From Desulfopila aestuarii DSM 18488 (GTDB lineage: Bacteria; Desulfobacterota; Desulfobulbia; Desulfobulbales; Desulfocapsaceae), in the NCBI GenBank assembly GCA_945863875.1, contig CAMBBS010000024.1:1-64000 (forward strand): a stretch of 64,000 nt of DNA, given 5' to 3'. Below are positions 43,222 through 50,998 of the stretch, piece by piece (position 1 is the first letter of the stretch; every line of letters begins with the position of its first letter). The notes under the pieces were generated by a model that worked only from the letters and a program-made list of their open reading frames with translations, was not told the DNA's origin and made no database searches. The position numbers and the translations under genes are program-made.

Positions 43222-43253
43222 TGGTTAACTTTGCTCTTGGCGGGAGTTAACCA
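43222..43253. promoter_or_regulatory. BirA operator-like palindrome
   Basis: TGGTTAACT, a 14-base spacer and AGTTAACCA form a perfect inverted repeat. The half-site differs at two of nine positions from TTGTTAACC-type BirA half-sites, and the 14-base spacer is the usual one. It starts 13 bases before the birA ATG. Confidence 0.75.
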
Positions 43254-43351
43254 TGTGTCCTGGCCCCTTGTCAAGAACAGATATGGCGGTGTTGGCTTAT
43301 CTTGTGTGGGAAGAGAGAAACGGCAGGGGCGAAAAAGGATATGTGGTTTCG

Positions 43352-44596
43352 CTAAGAGTTCGGATCAGCGGTTTTTCCGGCCAGCACCTTTGTGTAGGCG
43401 GAAATAATTCTTTGAAAAACCGACTTCCAGTCAAAAACCGAGGTGATCCTGTTCCTTTCTTCTGCGGAAGGAGAGGGTGCCCGGCGGACGCGGTCTGCCA
43501 TGGTGGTGATGGCCCCGGCCAGCCTGGCCTGCAATTCTTCAAGATCCGCGGGGTTGGGGCGGTCAATGTCCTGCAGGATGGGCAGTTGGATGAACTCGAT
43601 CAGATCTTGCGGTGCTCCTCCGAGCAACTCTCGACAACCGGGCAGATCGGTACTTATGATACGACAGCCGCAGGCCAGGGCTTCGAGAAGAACCAGCGGT
43701 AGACCTTCAAAGAAGGAAGGCAGAATGAAGATATGGCTCCGGCCCATCAGCCTGGCCAGTTCGGACTGGCTGATCCTGCCGTGCACGGTGATCGCGGCAC
43801 CACCGCTTTTTGCAAGGGCCAGGCATTGTGCTGCCTCGCTGCCGGAACCGGATCCGGCCAGATGCAGATGGAGGTTATCTTGCGCGAGACCGAGGAAGGT
43901 CTGCACCAGCCAGTTCACTCCCTTTGCAAAACTCAGTTTGCCGGCATAGACCAGCTGCACCGGTTCAGGCTTGTCCTTTTTGTGCAGGGTGAACATCTTC
44001 GCATCATACCCGCCGCCGACAATATCAATACGCTCATCGGCAATGCCGTAGAGGGACTGGATGTTTTTTTTCTGTTCATGGCTGAGGGCGAGTACCCGGT
44101 CGATTTTTTGACAATGGGGCAGAACTTTTTGGCCCAGTTGCGGACATTGCCTGAACTGCCGCAGATCCGTGGAGTGGCAGGAGGTCACCATGGGAATATC
44201 GGTGCAGACTCTGCGGGCTATCGAACTGACCAGCCAGAGATGATGACTGTGCACGATATCAGGTGAAAATTCATCGACGGTATGGCGGATTGTTTGTGCA
44301 AAACTCTGTTCATAGCCGACCAGCTGGCTGGCGGTAAGGTCACTGAAGCGAGAGCTGGCATAGGGCATGACATCGCTCATGCCGGGAATTGTGAAATCCA
44401 GGTCGCCGCCGTCAAACCAGACGAAGCGGCAGAATTGCTGGTCGATGCAGTCAAGTTCGGGCAACCGGCGGCCGGAGATGCCGGCGATAAGAAAATTGTC
44501 ATGCCCCTCGGCCGAGGCCTGGCGGATGATGTTCTGCAGATAAAATCCGCTGCCGGTGCTCTCCGGGTGCTGGCTGATTATATGGAGGATTTTCAT
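43352..44596 (-). CDS. Glycosyltransferase family 4 protein
   Basis: The 414-aa GT-B enzyme starts MKILHIISQHPESTGSGFYLQNIIRQASAEGHD, has VHSHHLWLVSSIARRV in the acceptor domain, GGGYDAKMFTLHKKDKPEPVQLVYAGKLSFAKGVNWL at the start of the donor domain, and the E-x7-E motif in PSFFEGLPLVLLEALACG. It is cytoplasmic and probably builds an envelope glycan. It stands alone between birA and a RelE-like gene. The ribosome site is weak. Confidence 0.87.
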   Translation of the reverse strand: MKILHIISQHPESTGSGFYLQNIIRQASAEGHDNFLIAGISGRRLPELDCIDQQFCRFVWFDGGDLDFTIPGMSDVMPYASSRFSDLTASQLVGYEQSFAQTIRHTVDEFSPDIVHSHHLWLVSSIARRVCTDIPMVTSCHSTDLRQFRQCPQLGQKVLPHCQKIDRVLALSHEQKKNIQSLYGIADERIDIVGGGYDAKMFTLHKKDKPEPVQLVYAGKLSFAKGVNWLVQTFLGLAQDNLHLHLAGSGSGSEAAQCLALAKSGGAAITVHGRISQSELARLMGRSHIFILPSFFEGLPLVLLEALACGCRIISTDLPGCRELLGGAPQDLIEFIQLPILQDIDRPNPADLEELQARLAGAITTMADRVRRAPSPSAEERNRITSVFDWKSVFQRIISAYTKVLAGKTADPNS

Positions 44597-44608
44597 TTTG
44601 CCGCAGTT

Positions 44609-45127
44609 TTAGCCTGTTGGCGAACTGCTGTTTCTGAACAAACCCTGAAACACGGACTTCAGGAGAGGTTCGTCGATTTTTTTCTGGAGCTCTTGTTCAT
44701 ACTGATCGGCTGCATCTTCGGGCTCTGACAGTTTTGTCGAGGTCTCGGGGTAATTTTCCTGGTCGAAAACGACTTCTTCTGTCTGGTAGAACGAAGCGTC
44801 AGGCTCAAAAGTGTCGTATCGATGGCGCAGGAACCACTGGTCTGTTTCGTCATGGCTGCCGAGAAAGGTGATGTACAGATGGTTGTCGGCCAGAACGGTG
44901 ACCAGGCGATATCCCCCGCCAAGATCATATTTGATGCAGTTTTTTATGCGTTGCTCTCCTCTTCTGGTGCGCTTGCAGGTGACGGATTCACTCCAGCAGC
45001 TGTATTTTCGGATATCGGCAAGGATCTCGAGATATTTGTTTACAGCATGTTCCCCTTGCTTACCGGCTTTGCGCAGTCGTTTGATGTCCTTGTCGAGTGT
45101 GTGCGAGCTGTGAATATACTGCATCAT
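44609..45127 (-). CDS. RelE/HigB-like protein with C-terminal extension
   Basis: Residues 1-100 of this 172-aa protein resemble RelE/HigB-type mRNA interferase toxins: TLDKDIKRLRKAGKQGEHAVNKYLEILADI, then RGEQRIKNCIKYDLGGGYRLVTVLADNHLYITFLGSHDETDQWF. The remaining 65 residues are acidic and not recognised. RelE toxins are usually 85-110 aa and sit next to an antitoxin gene; none is apparent here, the nearest genes being a glycosyltransferase 13 bases downstream and a repeat-containing gap upstream. AAGGA precedes the start. It may have a role other than as a toxin. Confidence 0.55.
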   Translation of the reverse strand: MMQYIHSSHTLDKDIKRLRKAGKQGEHAVNKYLEILADIRKYSCWSESVTCKRTRRGEQRIKNCIKYDLGGGYRLVTVLADNHLYITFLGSHDETDQWFLRHRYDTFEPDASFYQTEEVVFDQENYPETSTKLSEPEDAADQYEQELQKKIDEPLLKSVFQGLFRNSSSPTG

Positions 45128-45592
45128 GAAGAATTCCTTCAGCTGATCGTCGACAGGTCTGCTTGTCGGCCATGTATGAGAAAATTACGAAAGTATTCTG
45201 TAAGGTATGAACCCCGGTAAACGAGAAATAAGCCGGGGCCCGGTTCAGTCCCTGTGCTTTGCCGGGACTCTTTGCAGTGCCGGTGTTTTGCGGGTATAAG
45301 TACCTTGGGACAGATTGTTTCTTGCCAAAAAACAAGCAAACAATCTGTAAGGTACTAAAATATTGCAGGGTGTCAAATTGATAGATCCTATATCAGCATG
45401 TCTAATGATTGTTTTTAGCTATAGAGTTATCGGCGGGGTGTATGATAACCGGCCGGTTGGGCCGTCGTTTAAAAAGCCGAGGGGGCGGTTATTTGTACAG
45501 GGATCGTAAATAGACAAAAGAGATCCTTGAACCGGTAGGATTTTAGCGTTATGTTAAACAGGTAAATTGTTAACCCTTTGCGAGGTACATCT
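45128..45592. other. Gene-free stretch of 465 bases
   Basis: Only low-quality shadow ORFs are present. It holds the palindromic repeat at 45297-45360 and a CCCCGG...CCGGGG pair near 45210-45240. The last 170 bases are AT-rich and could hold the promoter of the zinc-ribbon gene, but I see no clear -35/-10 pair. Confidence 0.5.
45297..45360. repeat. Palindromic repeat element, copy B
   Basis: AGTACCTTGGGACAGATTG and CAATCTGTAAGGTACT, each extended by TTTCTTG/CAAGCAAA, form an almost perfect hairpin of about 24 bp. The outer AATCTGTAAGGTACTAAAA recurs at 54359-54378, and its complement resembles copy A at 14626. Confidence 0.65.
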
Positions 45593-45829
45593 ATGGCCAG
45601 GTCAAAATGCCCGACATGTGAATATCACGAGTTCGAAGCTGTTCACGTTACGACAAAAACCGGGCAAAAATTCTGTCTCATCCAGTGTGTTGCCTGTGGT
45701 ACGGTTGTCGGCGCTCTTGACGATGTGAAGATCACCAATGTCATTAAAAATGCCGAAAAAAAGCTGTCCAAGTTTCTTGAAAATCTCAACCGTAAGGTTG
45801 TAAACGTCTGTAACAGAAAGAATACCTGA
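45593..45829 (+). CDS. Small zinc-ribbon-like protein
   Basis: The 78-aa protein has a CPTC...CVAC cysteine pair arrangement (residues 6-9 and about 33-36), suggesting one zinc ribbon, followed by a basic helical tail (IKNAEKKLSKFLENLNRKV). The strand between the pairs is FCLIQCVACGTVVGALDD. The ATG at 45593 has a GAGGT ribosome site. A second small gene follows after 37 bases, so the two may form a unit. Function unknown; a nucleic-acid- or protein-binding adaptor is possible. Confidence 0.7.
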   Translation: MARSKCPTCEYHEFEAVHVTTKTGQKFCLIQCVACGTVVGALDDVKITNVIKNAEKKLSKFLENLNRKVVNVCNRKNT

Positions 45830-45866
45830 CGTGCAGGGGTGTCGGTTTTAAAAGAGGGGAGGAACA

Positions 45867-46070
45867 GTGGAAGAAGACATCGGCAAGAGACTTGTTCAGG
45901 CCATAAAAGACCCCAACAGCCTTGACTCACGGGAGAGTATCGCCAAAGCGATGGAGCTCACCAAGGCCTATGCGAGCTCAGGGTCGGCGACGCATTTCAG
46001 TACGGTGACGAAACTCTTCTATGATCTGTTTGAGATGTTCGAGACAGGTCGTGACCCGCGTGCTAAGTAG
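45867..46070 (+). CDS. Small hypothetical protein
   Basis: The 67-aa soluble, helical protein begins EEDIGKRLVQAIKDPNSLDSRESIAKAMELTKAYA. The start is a GTG with a good ribosome site (GGGGAGGAACA), which supports a real gene despite the small size. It follows the zinc-ribbon gene and its stop overlaps the end of the convergent HD-domain gene by eight bases. Not recognised. Confidence 0.6.
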   Translation: MEEDIGKRLVQAIKDPNSLDSRESIAKAMELTKAYASSGSATHFSTVTKLFYDLFEMFETGRDPRAK

Positions 46071-46959
46071 ATGGGGGAATGCGTTTCAGGCGTTTTTCAA
46101 GGCAGGTGAGGCTATCGCACCGGGCAATGATTTTTTTCAGGTAGGCAATGTTTTTATCAATGTTTTCCAGGTAGAGGTTTCGATCAACTTTATACCGGTT
46201 GCGAAAGTGTGTGCGCATTGCTTCGGAGGTGTCGGCAAAGGTGATAATCAGCCTCTTTAAAACGACGTCATGGTAAAATATTGCCGTGTGCTCCATGAGT
46301 TCCAGGGCCGAGCCGTGTTGGTTTATGCCGCCGGTCTTCTGTTCGTCAAAGAGCAGGGGGAGGCACTCGAGGTAGTATCTGTCAGCCATCTGGGCAAGTA
46401 TGTCAGCTGAACCGATGACCTGACCGGCAAGGTGGATTTCATCGCTATGTGTAGCAAAAGTTGTCGGATCCATGTCTAGATCCGTGTAATGAATAATTGT
46501 CGCACAGTCTCTGGCGATTTCTTCGCTAAAGCCATTTCTTGCCAAGTACTTATTGAGAACCTGTACCGATCGTGTTTCGTGTACGGCCATGTACTGTGCG
46601 GCGGAAGCCGCCGTCTCATTTTTTTCAAGCAGCAGGCCTGTGTCGTGAAAATAGGCGGCAAGCAACCCTTTTAAAAGTGTTGCGAACGAGATGTGCACAT
46701 GATTGCCATGCAGGCCGTGGAAGAGGCGCATCGCGCCTAAAACGACCATGCGGCTGTGCCGCAGATTGTGGTAGGGCAGGGTGTTTTTCTGGAAATCAGC
46801 GGAGGATCCGGAAAACAATGCGCTGACGTCGCTGTCAATCTGCTCGATAAGGCCAAGGTCCATAGACGGACAGATTTTTTCTGCTAGAATGAGGATCTCA
46901 GGCAGAGGGGTGCCGTTTTGGTTTCCCTCGAATATATGCGTGAGGCTTTTGTTGTCCAT
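46063..46959 (-). CDS. HD-domain phosphohydrolase-like protein
   Basis: The 298-aa protein has LPYHNLRHSRMVVLGAMRLFHGLHG and LLAAYFHDTGLLLEK, which together give the H...HD metal-binding pattern of HD/PDEase-like domains (compare the HNxxHS of cyclic nucleotide phosphodiesterases). Later SADILAQMADRYYLECLPLLF continues the all-helical domain. It has no membrane segment or sensor domain. Some relatives hydrolyse cyclic nucleotides, which would fit the diguanylate cyclase gene next door, but this is an inference. The ribosome site is weak. Confidence 0.7.
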   Translation of the reverse strand: MDNKSLTHIFEGNQNGTPLPEILILAEKICPSMDLGLIEQIDSDVSALFSGSSADFQKNTLPYHNLRHSRMVVLGAMRLFHGLHGNHVHISFATLLKGLLAAYFHDTGLLLEKNETAASAAQYMAVHETRSVQVLNKYLARNGFSEEIARDCATIIHYTDLDMDPTTFATHSDEIHLAGQVIGSADILAQMADRYYLECLPLLFDEQKTGGINQHGSALELMEHTAIFYHDVVLKRLIITFADTSEAMRTHFRNRYKVDRNLYLENIDKNIAYLKKIIARCDSLTCLEKRLKRIPPST

Positions 46960-47190
46960 GGGGCTTATTTGCCATTAACGTTGGGAAACAGTGACGTATA
47001 TATTATTGCTGCTTTTGCATAATTACAATACCTTCTGTGAGATTGAGAAGTTACTCTGTGTTTCTTGTTGCCTGGTTTGGTATTATTGCAAGACAAACCA
47101 TGTGTTATATAGACTTTGTCGGTTTTTGTAAGTACAATTACGTTGGTGACGGCAAGAAGAAGGCCGGAAAAATTAATCTGACAAAAAATT

Positions 47191-48114
47191 ATGGTGCAGA
47201 TACAATTGCCGAAGAAGATGGAAGATAAGAACAATTCCGTTGTCATACTGGTTGTCGATGATGACGAGCTGGTGCGTAAGACTCTCAGTGTTTTGATCAG
47301 CTCTTTCGGTTACCACTGCCTCGTCGCAGGTGATGGTGTCGAGGCGATTGCCGTATTGAAATCGACAGCAGTGGATCTGGTCTTTTCGGATATCGTCATG
47401 CCGGGGATGGATGGTCTGGAATTACTTAACCATATCGTTGAAAGTTATAAAGAAACCGATGTTATTATATCCACCGGCTATCACGAAAAGGCAAGTTATT
47501 CCGAGGTAATTAAAGCCGGGGCGATTGATTTTATCAAAAAGCCCATTGACCAGGCGGAGCTTGAAGCAAAATTGGCCCGAGCTGTTCGTGAACGGCGGAT
47601 GATGCGCGAACTGGAGCGGTTATCCATGCAGGATGGCCTGACGTCGATTCTCAATAGACGGGCCTTTGATGAACGTTTTCCCGATGAAGTGGAGCGGGCC
47701 CATCGGCAGCATTATCCTCTCATGCTCGCTATTATCGATATTGATAATTTTAAAGAATACAACGATGAGCATGGCCATCAGGCGGGGGATAAGGTTCTTA
47801 TCAACCTTGCCGAAATTCTGAAAGTATGCACCAGGGAAAGTGTTGATCTGTGCTTCAGGCTCGGCGGAGACGAGTTTGCCGTCCTGCTTCCCCAGACCAA
47901 CGCCACCCAGGGAACAGAGATAGTTCAGCGTATTCTGCTCAGTTTTGTTGAGCGGAACTTTGGTACAACAACTCTTTCCATAGGGCTTGTCTGCTGTAAA
48001 AGAAATGAGTCGCTGCTCAAGGAACAAGACGAAAGAGCGATTAAAGAGAGGGCGGACCAAGCCATGTATGATGCCAAGAAAAGCGGCAAAAACTGTGTGG
48101 TGACACGGGTCTGA
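47191..48114 (+). CDS. Response regulator with GGDEF diguanylate cyclase domain
   Basis: The 307-aa protein has a receiver domain (residues 17-130: ILVVDDDELVRKTL; phospho-acceptor D67 in VFSDIVMPGMDG; conserved lysine in DFIKKPI) and a GGDEF domain (145-305: MQDGLTSILNRRAFDERF; RLGGDEFAVLLP at 223-234; AMYDAKKSGKNCV). The active-site GGDEF is intact, so it should make cyclic-di-GMP when phosphorylated. The inhibitory I-site RxxD is not present: the corresponding residues are ESVD. The start could also be the ATG at 47218; neither has a strong ribosome site. No histidine kinase is adjacent. Confidence 0.92.
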   Translation: MVQIQLPKKMEDKNNSVVILVVDDDELVRKTLSVLISSFGYHCLVAGDGVEAIAVLKSTAVDLVFSDIVMPGMDGLELLNHIVESYKETDVIISTGYHEKASYSEVIKAGAIDFIKKPIDQAELEAKLARAVRERRMMRELERLSMQDGLTSILNRRAFDERFPDEVERAHRQHYPLMLAIIDIDNFKEYNDEHGHQAGDKVLINLAEILKVCTRESVDLCFRLGGDEFAVLLPQTNATQGTEIVQRILLSFVERNFGTTTLSIGLVCCKRNESLLKEQDERAIKERADQAMYDAKKSGKNCVVTRV

Positions 48115-48160
48115 CAACCAATCACGGCCATGGCGCTTATTGATTGGTTGCTGTTAGAGT

Positions 48161-49597
48161 TCAGCGCAGTGCATCCTTGTGAAAAGAAAGATCCGGCTGT
48201 ATCGGATAATTCCCATCAAAACAGGCCAGACAAAAATTCTTTTTCGCCATCCCCGTTGCCTTGACGAGCCCTTCCAGGCTCAGGTAGTGCAGGGAGTCAA
48301 GGCCGAGATATTCGGCAATTTCCTTTATCTTCTTCTGGTTGGCGATCAGCTGGTTGACGTCGGGAAAGTCAATGCCGTAGTAGCATGCGTGCCTGGTCGG
48401 AGGACAACTGACCACCATATGGACCTCCTGCGCCCCGGCTTCCCGAAGGGCTCGTACTCTGCTCTTGCCGGTTGTGCCCCGAATAATTGAATCTTCGACG
48501 ATAATAACCCGTTTGCCTTTGAGAAACGACCGGACCGGATTGAGTTTGACCTTGACATTGAAGTCACGCATCGACTGGGTGGGCTGGATAAAGGTTCGGC
48601 CGACATAGTGGTTGCGGATCACTCCCATTTCCAGAGGGATACCCGACGCCTGCGAATAGCCGATGGCCGCATAGTTGCCAGAATCTGGAAAAGGCATAAC
48701 GAAATCGGCATCAATTTTAGCTTCCCCGGCAAGAATTTCACCCATCCTTTTTCTGGCCTGGTAGACGTTGATGCCAAAAATTTCCGAGTCGGGTCTGGCA
48801 AAATAGACCTGTTCAAAAATGCAGAAATGGCTGTCCTGTTTCGGCCATGGAAAAATGGAGGTCATGCCGCTTTCCTGAAAGATAACAATTTCACCAGGCT
48901 CGATGTCCCGCACATATTCGGCCTCGATAAGATCAAGGGCGCAGGTCTCCGAGGCGACAACCCAGCCTTTGTTGTCGCCATTGCCGCCGTTTTTCAGTTT
49001 GCCAAGGCACAACGGCCGAAAACCATCGGGATCACGGACGGCAATCATGGTCTTCTCGGTCATGAGCAACAGGGAATAGGCGCCTTTGAGCGCGGTGAAG
49101 GTGTTTCTCAGCGCAGTTTCGAGACCAAGTTGGGTGGCACGGGCCATAAGATGCAGAACCACCTCGCTGTCCATGGTCGTTTGAAAGATCGATCCCTGTT
49201 CTTCGAGGGTTGCACGTAAGGTAATGGAATTAACCAGATTGCCGTTGTGGGCAACCGCCAGGGTCGTGCCCTTGTGGGTCACCATGAGAGGTTGGGCGTT
49301 GGTGATATTCGAGGCCCCGGTGGTCGAATACCGCACATGGCCAATGGACTGATGACCGTCTAATCTCTGCAGGATTTCCTCGGTAAAAATTTCCGGAACA
49401 AGGCCCATGTTCTTGTGGATATTGACCTTGTTCCCATCAGAGGTGACAATGCCGGCGCTTTCCTGCCCTCGGTGCTGCAGGGCGTAGAGACCGAAATAGG
49501 TAAGCTTTGCTGAGTCTTGATGGTTAAATACGCCGCATACGCCACATTCGTGGGTGGGACGGCCATCGGACGATTTTTTACAATGCTGTTGTGACAT
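48161..49597 (-). CDS. purF: Amidophosphoribosyltransferase
   Basis: The protein has the Ntn glutaminase start after a short propeptide (CGVCGVFNHQDSAKLTYFGLYALQHRGQESAGI) and the PRPP site VIIVEDSIIRGTTGK. Cysteines in HFCIFEQVYFARPDS, ACYYGIDFPD and NFCLACFDG match the iron-sulfur-containing, Bacillus-type PurF. It performs the first step of purine synthesis. I use ATG 49597; the longer track start adds 35 codons without family resemblance. The ribosome site is not obvious at either. Confidence 0.93.
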   Translation of the reverse strand: MSQQHCKKSSDGRPTHECGVCGVFNHQDSAKLTYFGLYALQHRGQESAGIVTSDGNKVNIHKNMGLVPEIFTEEILQRLDGHQSIGHVRYSTTGASNITNAQPLMVTHKGTTLAVAHNGNLVNSITLRATLEEQGSIFQTTMDSEVVLHLMARATQLGLETALRNTFTALKGAYSLLLMTEKTMIAVRDPDGFRPLCLGKLKNGGNGDNKGWVVASETCALDLIEAEYVRDIEPGEIVIFQESGMTSIFPWPKQDSHFCIFEQVYFARPDSEIFGINVYQARKRMGEILAGEAKIDADFVMPFPDSGNYAAIGYSQASGIPLEMGVIRNHYVGRTFIQPTQSMRDFNVKVKLNPVRSFLKGKRVIIVEDSIIRGTTGKSRVRALREAGAQEVHMVVSCPPTRHACYYGIDFPDVNQLIANQKKIKEIAEYLGLDSLHYLSLEGLVKATGMAKKNFCLACFDGNYPIQPDLSFHKDALR

Positions 49598-49694
49598 CGG
49601 GAGAGAGTCCTTGGTTGTCTGAAAGTACGGCATCTTGCAAGACTGCTGCGCCGTGAAGGCGAGCTTATCCATTTCAGTTATTGCAAAAACAGGG

Positions 49695-49730
49695 AAAGGC
49701 ACAGGGAGAAAACCCCCGTGCCTTTCTTTT
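49695..49730 (-). terminator. Hairpin terminator after M20 peptidase gene
   Basis: AAAGGCACGGGGG and CCCTGTGCCTTT form a stem on the minus strand followed by a T-rich tract (CCCTGTTTTTG). It separates the peptidase and purF genes. Confidence 0.6.
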
Positions 49731-49837
49731 GGTAACCCAAAAAAAGAAATCTATAGTATGTATTTCCTAAATTCAACAAGAAAGTTGCAGGGGCAACCGT
49801 AAAAACAGGTTCTTCGCCGGCAGTGCGGAGAAATTGC

Positions 49838-50989
49838 TTAATTCGGGGTTGTCGCCAGGGCATGGAGAAGCTCGGTCAGATTGACCAGGTCATTGAGGTC
49901 AAGCTGTTCGTCCACCGTATGCACCTTATTCATGCCGGTGGCGACGATGGCCGTCGGCAAACCATAGCCGCAAAAAATATTGGCATCGCTGCCGCCGCCG
50001 GCGACAATGTACTGTACCTTTTTTCCGTGGAGTGCCGTGGCTTTGCGCATTCTTTTAATCACCGGCGTGTCATCCGCGATGGTCAAGGCCGGATAGTCAT
50101 TGACGATCGTGAAGGTCATCGACGGTCGTTTATCCCCTGTCGCCGGGGTGCTCTGCCAATCGGCCACGGTCCTTTCGAAGGTATCGCGTATTTCCTTGGT
50201 GTAGACCGCCAGTTTTTCGGTGGAATGGCTGCGGACTTCCCCTTGCAAAAGGATCTGCTCCGGAACGATATTGGTGGCAACTCCGCCCTGGATGAGGCCG
50301 AAGTTGCAACTTGATTCTTCGTCCAGCCGGCCCATGCGCAGCCCGCTCAAGGCATCTACCGTGAGCGACAGGGCATTGATTCCGGCTTCCGGGCAGAGTC
50401 CGGCATGGGCGGCCAGGCCCTTTATTTGTATTTCAATTTTATTGGCTGCCGGTGCCCCGACAATGACATGGTCAATGCCGGAGGAGTCGAGGGCGTAGCC
50501 GTATGCTGTCTGCAGTTGTTGGTAATCAAGGTGCTTGGCGCCGAGCAGGCCTACCTCTTCGCAGGTGGTGATAACCACCTCGATCATCGGGTGCGGGCGC
50601 TTTGTCTCCTGTAAAAGGGCCAGGAGCTCAAGGATGGCGGCAATGCCGCTTTTATCGTCACCGCCGAGGATTGTTTCCCCTTTGCTGGTGAAGATATCGC
50701 CGGTTCGCTCCACCTGCACGCCATCGGCTGGGCCAACCGTGTCCATGTGACAGGAAAAAAAGAGTCCCTCCTGCTCCGGCAGGTTGCCGCTAAAGCGAAC
50801 GATGAGGTTGCCGGATTCCGAACCGGTTTGAGCGGCGGAACCGTCCTCGATAATGGCATCGGCCCCAAGGGCGGCAAATTTTTCTTTGAGGCAGGCGGCG
50901 ATTGCCCCTTCTTTTCTAGAGGGACTGCTTATTTCACACAGTTCAGTAAAGGTAGCGGCGAGGCGCTCCCGATTTATTGCAATTGTCAT
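49838..50989 (-). CDS. M20 family metallopeptidase, PepT-like
   Basis: The 383-aa protein has the M20 metal sites LFFSCHMDTVGPADGV (His/Asp), GDDKSGIAAILELL, and EVVITTCEEVGLLGAKHLD with the catalytic Glu pair, plus the lid domain around residues 180-290. It resembles peptidase T-like tripeptidases. It acts in the cytoplasm on short peptides, using two zinc ions. GAGG lies before the ATG. It follows ispDF by nine bases on the same strand, so they are likely cotranscribed. Confidence 0.88.
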   Translation of the reverse strand: MTIAINRERLAATFTELCEISSPSRKEGAIAACLKEKFAALGADAIIEDGSAAQTGSESGNLIVRFSGNLPEQEGLFFSCHMDTVGPADGVQVERTGDIFTSKGETILGGDDKSGIAAILELLALLQETKRPHPMIEVVITTCEEVGLLGAKHLDYQQLQTAYGYALDSSGIDHVIVGAPAANKIEIQIKGLAAHAGLCPEAGINALSLTVDALSGLRMGRLDEESSCNFGLIQGGVATNIVPEQILLQGEVRSHSTEKLAVYTKEIRDTFERTVADWQSTPATGDKRPSMTFTIVNDYPALTIADDTPVIKRMRKATALHGKKVQYIVAGGGSDANIFCGYGLPTAIVATGMNKVHTVDEQLDLNDLVNLTELLHALATTPN

Positions 50990-50998
50990 TATGAAGCC

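Noticed and set aside
45060-45335. 91-aa and 66-aa minus-strand ORFs before the RelE-like gene
   Set aside because: They run through the palindromic repeat, lack a ribosome site and look like random sequence. I also considered them as a missing antitoxin, but they show no DNA-binding motif.
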